The notes: generated by a model not told the origin, from the letters alone. DNA of 8,446 nucleotides from CAZCBJ01 sp964496705 (GCA_964496705.1 CAZCBJ010000178.1:1-8446); one strand, 5' to 3'. Positions 1-5,872 are shown, counted from the first letter of the stretch. Numbers and translations: made by a program.

Positions 1-154
1 CAAACCCACTTGAAGTGGGTTTGAGAGGTTTTCCAGCCTGCCGAATTTATTCGCAAGCTGGGCTGTGGGGTGCTGCGCATGAGAATTTCTGATCCAATCC
101 GCTCAGGCAATCACTCTCTCGTGATTCCCTGAAGGAACGCAGCGACTGAAGGGT
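1..154. repeat. Direct repeat, copy 1 (about 155 bp, hairpin-rich)
   Basis: This copy matches 214-375 at an offset of 213 bp. The first ~90 bases are nearly identical (one A/G difference at 56 versus 269); divergence rises after that, but the end motif CCCTGAAGGA...GCGACTGAAGGG is shared. It holds a perfect inverted repeat at 1-23 (CAAACCCACT / AGTGGGTTTG) and a second hairpin at 33-61 (CCAGCCTGC / GCAAGCTGG, one mismatch). No reading frame is convincing. It may continue upstream of the window. It resembles short dispersed intergenic repeats, and its function is unknown. Confidence 0.85.
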
Positions 155-182
155 CTGCGCGCTTTTGGGAGAGCTTGATTGG

Positions 183-200
183 CTGGGGATGAATCCCCAG
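183..200. repeat. Perfect hairpin between the two direct-repeat copies
   Basis: CTGGGGAT and ATCCCCAG form an 8-bp inverted repeat around a 2-nt centre, in the spacer between repeat copies. No T-run follows it, so it is not a classical terminator. It may belong to a longer 213-bp tandem unit. Confidence 0.6.
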
Positions 201-213
201 GCTGAGCTCGTCC

Positions 214-375
214 CAAACCCACTTGAAGTGGGTTTGAGAGGTTTTCCAGCCTGCCGAATTTATTCGCAGGCTGGGCTGTGGGGTGCTGCGCATGAGAATT
301 TCTAATCAAATCCGCTCAGGGAATCACCCCGTGTGAGTCCCTGAAGGAGCCGCTCCGCGGCGACTGAAGGGACTC
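214..375. repeat. Direct repeat, copy 2
   Basis: This is the second copy of the 1-154 repeat. It repeats the 23-bp inverted repeat at 214-236 and has a better-paired second hairpin at 246-274 (CCAGCCTGC / GCAGGCTGG, 9 bp, with inner GAAT/ATTC). Its end is a nested structure: outer stem GAGTCCCT (335-342) with AGGGACTC (368-375), and inner stem GCCGC (349-353) with GCGGC (357-361). Copy 1 has weaker versions of these stems. That the pairing is better kept here suggests structure matters, but two copies cannot prove it. Confidence 0.85.
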
Positions 376-397
376 TTAGGCTATGTCAGAAGAACTT

Positions 398-439
398 AAT
401 AGGCAAAAGCCTGTGTAGAATATTCCACGGCTTCCTATT
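398..439. repeat. Imperfect hairpin, about 14 paired positions
   Basis: AATAGG (398-403) pairs with CCTATT (434-439), AAGCC (407-411) with GGCTT (429-433), and GTG (413-415) with CAC (426-428). The loop holds the palindrome GAATATTC (418-425). There are bulges at 404-406 and 412. No gene is visible upstream in the window and no T-run follows, so it could be a remnant of a repeat or a structured RNA segment. Confidence 0.45.
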
Positions 440-522
440 CGCAACACTCTCATGTGAAGAGTCTGCCCATGATGGGTGGCAAAACTTTGTTAGCCCAATA
501 CCCTCATCTCTCAAAAATACCC

Positions 523-581
523 CGTAGTGGCGGGTCTGTGCTGTAAAATGCTGCGGTTAATCATCAATCAGACCCGCCACT
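523..581. repeat. Inverted-repeat module 1 (AGTGGCGGGTCTG pair)
   Basis: CGTAGTGGCGGGTCTG (523-538) is answered by CAGACCCGCCACT (569-581), giving a 13-bp inverted repeat around a ~30-nt AT-richer centre. The next module repeats the design exactly 74 bp downstream. It could be a short mobile or dispersed repeat, or a pair of protein-binding sites. Confidence 0.7.
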
Positions 582-596
582 GTAAATGCAAGTCCT

Positions 597-655
597 CGTA
601 GCGGCGGGTCTGAACCCCATATAACCGCGCTTTAAAATCACCCAGACCCGCCACA
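597..655. repeat. Inverted-repeat module 2, 74 bp downstream of module 1
   Basis: CGTAGCGGCGGGTCTG (597-612) pairs with CAGACCCGCC (643-652). Both half-sites sit 74 bp after their module-1 counterparts, so the arm-to-arm distance is conserved. The centres differ in sequence while the arms are kept, which points to selection on the arms or to duplication followed by central divergence. Confidence 0.7.
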
Positions 656-790
656 CCATCGGAATGGCCCTCACTCACCCTTTATTGCGTATAGCGTATT
701 GCTCGTATTTCGGGTCGAGGAAACCAGGCGCAGCCAAAATTTTCCCATCGCCCCTCGAAACTCAACGTTCAGTCCCAGCTTGAGATACTG

Positions 791-796
791 TATAAT
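791..796 (+). promoter_or_regulatory. Candidate -10 box for the PqqD-like gene
   Basis: A perfect TATAAT lies about 40 nt upstream of the start codon at 836. The position 17 nt further up reads TTCAGT (768-773), a weak -35. Transcription would begin near 803, leaving a 5' leader of about 33 nt. Confidence 0.5.
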
Positions 797-835
797 ATCC
801 TCCAATGATCAACCCCTAACCCAACCGGGAGCCAC

Positions 836-1120
836 ATGGACGAAAAAACAACCTGTTACCAGCGCAACCCGAACGTGGTGCTGCGCGAAGAAGACGAAGA
901 CGGCGCCCTGCTCTTCAACCCCGACACCAACCAGGTGCAGGTGATCAACACCACTGCGGTTTTCATATGGAAAGCCTGCGACGGCGAACATACGCTGGAA
1001 GCCATTCTGACTGCGCTGCAGGAGGAATTTGACGAAACCCCGCCAGCCGATGCGCTGCGTCAGGAGATTCAGGTTTATCTGGACGGCATGCTGCAAAGCG
1101 GTTTTATTTCCAGGGTTTAG
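836..1120 (+). CDS. PqqD family protein (RiPP leader-peptide recognition)
   Basis: This 94-residue protein fits the PqqD family (PF05402) in length and pattern: VVLREEDEDGALLFNPDT near residues 14-31, then the turn VINTTAVFIWKACDG (36-50), then helices containing TLEAILTALQEEFD and a C-terminal DGMLQSGFI. PqqD-type domains are RiPP recognition elements: they bind the leader of a ribosomal peptide and present it to a modifying enzyme. The start at 836 is supported by GGGAG at 827-831 and a TATAAT further upstream. Two Cys/Gly repeat peptide genes, one broken, and an HprK-like gene lie just downstream, as expected for a RiPP locus. It is a stand-alone domain and is not fused to an enzyme. Its true client is inferred from position only. 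It is unlikely to make PQQ, because no other pqq genes are present. Confidence 0.88.
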   Translation: MDEKTTCYQRNPNVVLREEDEDGALLFNPDTNQVQVINTTAVFIWKACDGEHTLEAILTALQEEFDETPPADALRQEIQVYLDGMLQSGFISRV

Positions 1121-1179
1121 CCAAAAAGCGAAATGACGCACTCAACCTGCCCATCTGCCAGGTCTTTTATCGGTTCAAT

Positions 1180-1185
1180 GGAGGA
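1180..1185 (+). promoter_or_regulatory. Ribosome binding site of the broken peptide gene
   Basis: GGAGGA lies 5 nt upstream of an ATG at 1191. It is among the strongest Shine-Dalgarno sites in the window, yet the frame it serves closes after 12 codons, which is good evidence that a real peptide gene once began here. Confidence 0.6.
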
Positions 1186-1190
1186 ACGCG

Positions 1191-1440
1191 ATGGCTCATA
1201 AAAAAGTTTTTTTAACGGCCAACGGCTAACCGCTTATCGGTAACCCCCACTGCCGTGATGCAGCCCTTCGATCCCGTCTAGGCTTGCGCCGGGGGTTCGT
1301 TGTTCAATTCGGGCTGCCACGGCGGGAACCAGGTCAGCGGTGTCGGCTCTTGCCAGAGCGGCAACCGCAACGCCTCCTTCGGCTGCTTTGAGGGGAATCA
1401 TGCACAAGGGTCATGCAGTACGGGGAATCAATTTGGATAA
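1191..1440 (+). pseudogene. Broken Cys/Gly-repeat precursor peptide gene
   Basis: The ATG at 1191 opens MAHKK, then meets a run of six A and seven T (1200-1213) and stops at 1227-1229. A different frame is open from 1216 to 1278, has an amber codon at 1279-1281, then runs 52 codons from 1282 to a TAA at 1438. This last part is plainly peptide-like: five Cys-x-x-Gly units (CAGG, CHGG, CQSG, CFEG, CSTG) with Cys-to-Cys spacing of 10, 12, 11 and 10. The intact neighbour at 1531 has the same architecture. The region is about 68% GC (41 of 60 bases at 1321-1380), like the flanking genes and unlike the intact peptide gene. At least two frame changes plus the amber codon separate start and core, so decay is the simplest reading. 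Sequencing error in the homopolymers could account for part, but not obviously for the amber codon. Confidence 0.6.
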
Positions 1441-1471
1441 AAAATTTGGTGATATATACAATCGTTAAAAC

Positions 1472-1480
1472 TGGTATAAT
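1472..1480 (+). promoter_or_regulatory. Extended -10 promoter of the intact peptide gene
   Basis: TGGTATAAT is a full extended -10 element (TG, one base, TATAAT at 1475-1480) with no clear -35, which this class does not need. Transcription would start near 1487. The near-palindrome ATCAAT-T-ATTGAT at 1479-1491 overlaps the box and the start site and could be an operator. This would give the peptide its own promoter, separate from the PqqD-like gene. Confidence 0.6.
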
Positions 1481-1516
1481 CAATTATTGATAATATATCC
1501 ATATTAACCCATTAAT

Positions 1517-1523
1517 AAAGGGG
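1517..1523 (+). promoter_or_regulatory. Ribosome binding site of the intact peptide gene
   Basis: AAAGGGG sits 7 nt before the ATG at 1531. It fixes this start codon and suggests efficient translation, in contrast to the kinase-like gene behind it, which has no visible site. Confidence 0.65.
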
Positions 1524-1530
1524 TTGAAAA

Positions 1531-1734
1531 ATGAATACAAAAAGAAAATATAATACGCCAATCGCACAATCATTACAAGCTGTTTCAGCTAGAGGTATTT
1601 CGTCAGCAACATGTACGATTGGTACTTCTTATTTTGCGGGTAACTGTTCGGTTGGTATTTATCCGGGGAATAAATGCCTGACAGGAACAAGGGTGGGGGT
1701 TTTTTGTGGTAAAGGAAGTGGAATAGCGTCTTAA
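1531..1734 (+). CDS. Putative RiPP precursor peptide with four Cys-x-x-Gly repeats
   Basis: The product is 67 residues and I recognise no named family. The N-terminal part is leader-like: a basic start (MNTKRKYNTPIAQ), a Y-x-x-P motif at residues 7-10 recalling the YxxP element of leaders bound by PqqD-type domains, then a short amphipathic stretch to about residue 23. The rest is a Gly/Ser/Thr-rich core with Cys at 28, 39, 49 and 59, each in Cys-x-x-Gly (CTIG, CSVG, CLTG, CGKG), spaced 11, 10 and 10. There are no charged or Cys residues to suggest metal binding. It lies between a PqqD-like gene and an HprK-like gene, 26 nt before the latter. Codons are AT-rich, unlike most of the window. It has no signal peptide; export would need the ABC transporter and an unseen protease. 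The precursor role is inferred from size, layout and context; cleavage site and modification are unknown. Confidence 0.75.
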   Translation: MNTKRKYNTPIAQSLQAVSARGISSATCTIGTSYFAGNCSVGIYPGNKCLTGTRVGVFCGKGSGIAS

Positions 1735-1760
1735 CAAAAATTATTTAGTCACACGTCTCA

Positions 1761-2657
1761 TTGTCCAGTTCGTTTTCTCATCAAATTGGAAATTTGGTTA
1801 TCGCAACTTCTGTCACAGATGGTTGCATAATAACTAATGTAAACAAATCTTTCCCATTAGGGATTTCCTTTTCAAAATTTGCTACTTCAGAGGGGAATAA
1901 AGCTGATGTATTTGTCTCATTTCTACTTTTAATAGATGATTATCAAATTAATGTATCAGCACTAACACATAATAAATCAAAAATCAAAGACCTACCAACA
2001 TCTGATAAAAACATTATCGTTCAATCAGAAATTTCTACTGACACGAATAATATTTTCTTTAATGTAAATCCAGATCAAATTAATTATGATTTTGTTCTAA
2101 ACCAAGTGAATATTTTTCTTCATAATGATCAATTGATCAATCACTGGTCATATTATTCTTCAGCCATTTCACCCTTTTTACCAAATTTTTCTTCGCTTGT
2201 ATTTCATTCCACCGCTGCATACTTTCAAAGATATGTAGGGATGTTTTTTGCTCAGGATGATGGAGGAAAAACAACTTTTTCACAATTATCCAACCGCCCC
2301 ATCCTCTCCGACGACCACAACCTCGTCACCCGCGAACCCGACGGCCGCTTCCGCGCCTACGGCACCCCCTGGGGGCGCATCGTGGACCCGCATCTCAACG
2401 GCATTGTCGGCGGGCTGTTCCTCCTCGAAAAAGCCCCCACCTTCTCTCTCGAACCGATCAGCCCGCGCACGCTGATCGAATTCCTCTGGCAGGAGCACGC
2501 CGACTACTACCGCCCCGCCCCGCCCGAAATCCGCCTCAAAGCCTTCGACCTGATCTGCGAGCTGTGCCATTCCGCACCCACTTACCGCATGCGCTTTCCC
2601 AAGGATTATGTTGACGTGGAAGCCATCGAGCGCATCGTCACCGGGCGGAAGGAATAG
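1761..2657 (+). CDS. HPr kinase-like (HprK-related) protein, compositionally mosaic
   Basis: The 298-residue product shows the HprK-type nucleotide-binding core: P-loop AQDDGGKT at residues 164-171 (fits [AG]-x4-G-K-[ST]), ILSDD at 181-185 and GTPWGR at 201-206, in the order and spacing of HprK-related proteins. Relatives in lasso-peptide clusters phosphorylate the precursor peptide; a similar role on the upstream peptide is inferred, not shown. The first ~163 residues are poorly conserved and may contact substrate. The start is doubtful: the best choice is a TTG at 1761 (the frame closes upstream at 1746-1748) and no Shine-Dalgarno sequence is visible, so translation may depend on the peptide gene 26 nt upstream. 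Composition breaks sharply inside the gene near 2285-2295, from about 33% GC (20/60 at 2221-2280) to about 73% (44/60 at 2341-2400), without loss of frame. It may be a working chimera or a recently fused, inactive one. Confidence 0.75.
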   Translation: MSSSFSHQIGNLVIATSVTDGCIITNVNKSFPLGISFSKFATSEGNKADVFVSFLLLIDDYQINVSALTHNKSKIKDLPTSDKNIIVQSEISTDTNNIFFNVNPDQINYDFVLNQVNIFLHNDQLINHWSYYSSAISPFLPNFSSLVFHSTAAYFQRYVGMFFAQDDGGKTTFSQLSNRPILSDDHNLVTREPDGRFRAYGTPWGRIVDPHLNGIVGGLFLLEKAPTFSLEPISPRTLIEFLWQEHADYYRPAPPEIRLKAFDLICELCHSAPTYRMRFPKDYVDVEAIERIVTGRKE

Positions 2658-2776
2658 TCTCACACAGAGACACAAAGGCATAAAAGTTTTTACCACTGCG
2701 CCTCTGCGCCTTATACCCCCGGTTTTTGGGGGCTGCGTGAGACTCTTCCTCTCTCACCCGGCGGTATAATCAACCC
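2658..2776. other. Intergenic spacer with inverted repeats
   Basis: AGTCTCAC (2656-2663) matches GTGAGACT (2737-2744) as an 8-bp inverted repeat around 73 nt, and CCCCC (2716-2720) can pair with GGGGG (2728-2732). The sequence between, with ACAGAGACACAAAGGC and GCGCCTCTGCGCC, has the look of a dispersed intergenic repeat. No T-run follows the hairpins, so I do not call a terminator. Confidence 0.4.
2765..2770 (+). promoter_or_regulatory. TATAAT box of the ABC gene, probably leaderless
   Basis: A perfect TATAAT ends 6 nt before the ATG at 2777. With a usual 6-7 nt gap to the start site, transcription would begin at the A of the ATG. No Shine-Dalgarno sequence is present (CAACCC). The same layout recurs at 6807-6812. 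Confidence 0.6.
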
Positions 2777-4627
2777 ATGAACGCCCTCGCCGACCGTCTC
2801 CGCCGCGCCGCGCGCCACCTGCCCCTGCTGCTGCGCGCATTGGCATTGGTCTGGGAAGCCGCCCCGCGCAGGATGGCGGCTTGGGGCGCGCTGCTTCTCG
2901 TGCAAAGCCTGATCCCGGTTGGCCAGGTGCTGCTCACCCGCCGCGTGGTGGACAGTCTGGCCGCCGCGCTGGGACGCGGTCTGAGTTGGGAAGTCGCGCT
3001 GCCTCCCTTGCTTTGGGCAGCGCTGATCGGCGCGCTGATGCTGCTCAGCCAGGTGCTCGGCGGTCTGACCGGCTGGGTGCACGCCCAGATGTCCGAGCTG
3101 GTGCGCGACACCCTCACCCAGCGCCTCCACCAGCAATCCATCCGCCTGTCCTATGCCTGGTTCGAGAAATCCGAATACTACGACCGGCTCTACCGCGCCC
3201 AGGCGGCCGGCGGCGACCTGCCGCTCAGCCAGGTCAGCGCGCTGGGCAGCCTGATCCAGTCCGGCCTGACCCTGGTCAGCATGGGCGCGGTGCTGCTGCA
3301 GTACGGCGTCCTCCTCCCGCTGCTGCTGCTGGTCGTCACCATCCCCACGCTGTGGATCGTCATTCGCAACAGCCGCCAGACATACGCCTGGTCGCGCCGC
3401 GTCACCCCCCATTACCGCCGCGTCTATTACTACGACTGGCTGCTCACCGCCCGCGAGAACGCCGCCGAGCTGCGCCTGTTCGGGCTGTGGGACTACTGGC
3501 GCACAGCCTATGAGCGCGTGCGCAAGACGCTGCGCGAAGAGCGCCTGGGCATCCTCCGCCGCCAGACCTGGTCCAGCCTGCTGGCCAACCTGCTGGGCAT
3601 GCTCAGCGCGGGCGCCGGGCTGCTGTGGATGGGCGCGCGCGGACTGCTGGGCGCGGTCAGCCTGGGCGACCTGGCGCTGTTCTACCAGGCCTTCAATCAG
3701 GGTCAATCCCTCGCCCGCAACCTGCTCAACAATGCCGGTCAGGTGTACACCAACCTGCTCTACCTGGGCGATTTCTTCGAATTCCTCGATCTGCGCCCCA
3801 CCCCCGCCGAGGTTAGACCGCCGGAAGAGCCCCTGCCGGATGCCGAAACCATCCAGCGCAGCCTGCTGACCGCTCCGGTGGAAGTGCGCCTGGAAAACAT
3901 CCGTTTCGCCTATCCCGATTCGAGCCAGCCCGCCGTGGAAGACCTGTCGCTGGTGCTGCCCGCCGGGCGGATCACCGCCATCGTTGGCGACAACGGCGCC
4001 GGAAAAAGCACGCTGCTCAAGCTGATCTGCCGCCTGCACGACCCGCAGGACGGGCGCATCCTGTGGAATCGACTGGACACCCGTTTGATCCAACCCGAGG
4101 CGCTGCGCAGCCAGGTCAGCGTGTTGATGCAATTCCCCCAGGAGTACCAGGAGACGGTATCCGCCAACATCCAGACCGGCCACCTCCCCGCAGACCAGGC
4201 GGGCATCCAGCGCTCCGCTCACAGCGCCGGCGCGGATGACTTCATTCGCCAGTTGCCCCAGCAATACGACACCCTGCTCGGACGCTGGTTCGAGACCGGC
4301 ACCGACCTATCCGCCGGGCAATGGCAGCGCCTGGCGCTGGCCCGCGCCCTGCTGCGTCCGGCTTCGCTGCTTCTGTTGGACGAGCCGACCAGCTCGCTGG
4401 ATGCCTGGTCGGAGGCTGACTGGTACCAGCGACTGCACGAGGCCCGCGCCGGGCGCACCACCCTGATCATCACCCACCGCCTCTCCACCGCCCGCCAGGC
4501 TGACCTGATCTGCGTGATGTCCCAGGGCCGGATCGTCGAATCTGGCCCGCACGCCGAATTGCTCCGCCTCAACGGTCGTTACGCGCAAGCCTGGCACAGC
4601 CAGCGCTGGGAGGATGACCGGGGATGA
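2777..4627 (+). CDS. ABC transporter, fused permease and ATPase (exporter type)
   Basis: This 616-residue half-transporter has hydrophobic membrane segments around residues 34-56, 76-98, 158-178, 180-198 and 265-292, then an ATPase domain from about 368. The ATPase motifs are complete: Walker A GDNGAGKST (404-412), Q-loop Gln 452, signature LSAGQ (511-515), Walker B LLLLDEP (531-537) and switch His 567. It should act as a dimer in the inner membrane. The family includes exporters of peptides, lipids and drugs. Position after the peptide and kinase genes, and overlap with the nucleotidyltransferase gene, suggests export of the modified peptide. There is no N-terminal C39 peptidase domain, so it cannot itself remove a leader. 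It has its own probable leaderless promoter. Family confidence is high; the substrate is inferred. Confidence 0.92.
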   Translation: MNALADRLRRAARHLPLLLRALALVWEAAPRRMAAWGALLLVQSLIPVGQVLLTRRVVDSLAAALGRGLSWEVALPPLLWAALIGALMLLSQVLGGLTGWVHAQMSELVRDTLTQRLHQQSIRLSYAWFEKSEYYDRLYRAQAAGGDLPLSQVSALGSLIQSGLTLVSMGAVLLQYGVLLPLLLLVVTIPTLWIVIRNSRQTYAWSRRVTPHYRRVYYYDWLLTARENAAELRLFGLWDYWRTAYERVRKTLREERLGILRRQTWSSLLANLLGMLSAGAGLLWMGARGLLGAVSLGDLALFYQAFNQGQSLARNLLNNAGQVYTNLLYLGDFFEFLDLRPTPAEVRPPEEPLPDAETIQRSLLTAPVEVRLENIRFAYPDSSQPAVEDLSLVLPAGRITAIVGDNGAGKSTLLKLICRLHDPQDGRILWNRLDTRLIQPEALRSQVSVLMQFPQEYQETVSANIQTGHLPADQAGIQRSAHSAGADDFIRQLPQQYDTLLGRWFETGTDLSAGQWQRLALARALLRPASLLLLDEPTSSLDAWSEADWYQRLHEARAGRTTLIITHRLSTARQADLICVMSQGRIVESGPHAELLRLNGRYAQAWHSQRWEDDRG

Positions 4628-5856
4628 GCAGTCCCGGGTTCGAGCTGCTTTGCCAGTGCCTGGAGCTGACCGACGCGCATCTCCCAGCTTTACGCGCAGT
4701 CGATCCAACCGCCTGGCAGGCAGTGCTGGAATCGGCAATCCAGCACGATGTCGCCGTGCTGCTCTACCACCGCCTTAAAACCAAAGGCTTGCTGCCGCAA
4801 CTCCCCAGCGAAACCGCCGAGGCGCTCCGCTCGCTGTATCTGTATGGCAGCGCTGAGAACCTGCGCCTGCTCACCCGCCTGAGACAAATCCTGCAGAGGC
4901 TGCACGCCGCCGGCATCCAGGTCATCCTGCTCAAGGGCGCCCACCTGACCGCCGGGGTATACGAAAAACCCGCCTTGCGCCAGATGGGCGATGTGGACCT
5001 GCTGGCGCGGGACGATGATTTGCCGGCGTTGATGGAATGCTTGACGCAGTGCGGTTACGCCCTCACCCGGGAATTTGCCCAGGATACCCGCCACGCCCAC
5101 AACCATCTGCCGCCGCTGGTGCAGGACGGCTGGCCCACGCTGGAAGTGCACACGCGCCTGATGGATGAGCGCTTCTGGCCGGGTTTGGCGGAGATGGATA
5201 TTTGGGGTGAACCCGCACAACTGCTAGTCGAAGGGGTTGCCGCGCAGGGTCTGGCGCCCGAGATGCTCATCCTGCACCTCTGCCTGCACGCCATGCGCCA
5301 GCATGAATTCGAAAGCGGTCTCAAGGCAGTGTGCGACCTGGCCGAGGTCTGCCGCGCTTTTGCGTCTGAGCTGGATTGGGAAAAAATGCTGCTGCAGGCG
5401 CGCTCAGCCCGGGCCGAAGGGTACGCCTTCGCCATGCTGGGGCTGGCGCGCTGGCTGCTGGACGCGCCCGTCCCGCTAACGACCTGGGCGCAGTGCCCCA
5501 ACGCAGTCGATGACGAGTTGCTCATGCAAATGAAAGACATCATCGCCGCGCCCGTGCGCTTCCAGCTCGACGTGTCCGATGATTTTGGACGTCTGCTGAG
5601 CGCAGGCAGCCTGAAGGAGAAAATCACCCTGCTCTGGAAACGCATCTTCGTGCCGCCGGAATGGCTGGAATATGATTACCAGGTCAAGCGCACCGCGCCT
5701 TTCTTTTGGGTGTTTTATTTACATCACTTCTGGTTGCTGCTGCGCCGCTATACGCGGACATTCATCTACCGCGACCGCCAGACCGTCACCGCCATCCAAC
5801 AGCGGGGGCGTTACAAGCAGCGTATCGACGCCATCCTGCGCAAGCTGTCCACCTGA
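4624..5856 (+). CDS. Nucleotidyltransferase family protein (PF14907-like)
   Basis: The 410-residue product has the nucleotidyltransferase signature ILLKGAHL (101-108), then RQMGDVDLL (119-127) with the metal-binding pair D123 and D125, and a likely third acidic position in LEVH (173-176). This matches the uncharacterised nucleotidyltransferase family often annotated NTP_transf_5 (PF14907), which sits near PqqD-like, HprK-like and ABC genes in RiPP clusters. The reaction is unproven; transfer of a nucleotide to a peptide or small molecule is plausible. Helical regions follow, with an aromatic hydrophobic stretch near the C-terminus (FFWVFYLHHFW) that may touch the membrane or a partner. The start overlaps the ABC stop codon (ATGA, 4624-4627), showing translational coupling and a shared transcript. 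Composition matches the ABC gene. Confidence 0.82.
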   Translation: MSSPGFELLCQCLELTDAHLPALRAVDPTAWQAVLESAIQHDVAVLLYHRLKTKGLLPQLPSETAEALRSLYLYGSAENLRLLTRLRQILQRLHAAGIQVILLKGAHLTAGVYEKPALRQMGDVDLLARDDDLPALMECLTQCGYALTREFAQDTRHAHNHLPPLVQDGWPTLEVHTRLMDERFWPGLAEMDIWGEPAQLLVEGVAAQGLAPEMLILHLCLHAMRQHEFESGLKAVCDLAEVCRAFASELDWEKMLLQARSARAEGYAFAMLGLARWLLDAPVPLTTWAQCPNAVDDELLMQMKDIIAAPVRFQLDVSDDFGRLLSAGSLKEKITLLWKRIFVPPEWLEYDYQVKRTAPFFWVFYLHHFWLLLRRYTRTFIYRDRQTVTAIQQRGRYKQRIDAILRKLST

Positions 5857-5862
5857 CGGATG

Positions 5863-5872
5863 AGGGAAAGGG
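5863..5872 (+). promoter_or_regulatory. Ribosome binding site of the lipid kinase gene
   Basis: The purine stretch GGGAAAGGGA ends 9 nt before the ATG at 5882. It lies in a 25-nt gap after the nucleotidyltransferase stop and has no promoter of its own that I can see, so the kinase is probably cotranscribed. Confidence 0.5.

Larger units (their letters stand above)
440..790. other. Intergenic stretch without a convincing gene
   Basis: Apart from the paired motifs at 523-655, I see no gene here. An 81-codon open frame at 699-944 overlaps the start of the PqqD-like gene in another frame, has no homology I recognise and no ribosome binding site, and reads as chance. The right end leads into the promoter of the PqqD-like gene. 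Confidence 0.6.

Noticed and set aside
1..23. Inverted repeat as a rho-independent terminator
   Set aside because: Only TTTG and then mixed bases follow the stem, and the element recurs at 214 with no gene between, so a repeat element fits better.
1..660. CRISPR array
   Set aside because: The repeats are too long, too few and internally palindromic, and there are no uniform spacers or cas genes.
699..944. 81-codon plus-strand open frame overlapping the PqqD-like gene
   Set aside because: It has no ribosome binding site and no recognisable protein pattern, and it overlaps a well-supported gene in another frame.
1282..1440. Programmed amber read-through or pyrrolysine insertion in the broken peptide
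   Set aside because: The frame is also disrupted upstream by at least two shifts, so simple decay explains it better than recoding. No downstream recoding signal is evident.
836..2657. Complete lasso-peptide or PQQ biosynthesis cluster
   Set aside because: No lasso protease or cyclase gene and no other pqq genes are present, and the Cys/Gly repeat core does not look like a lasso core.
2716..2732. CCCCC/GGGGG hairpin as terminator of the kinase-like gene
   Set aside because: The T-run is in the loop, not after the stem, so it lacks the terminator layout.
2711..4264. 517-codon open frame on the minus strand
   Set aside because: It lies antisense to the ABC transporter gene, whose motifs are complete. 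Its Gln/Ala/Gly-rich product has no recognisable domain and is a by-product of GC-rich codon use.
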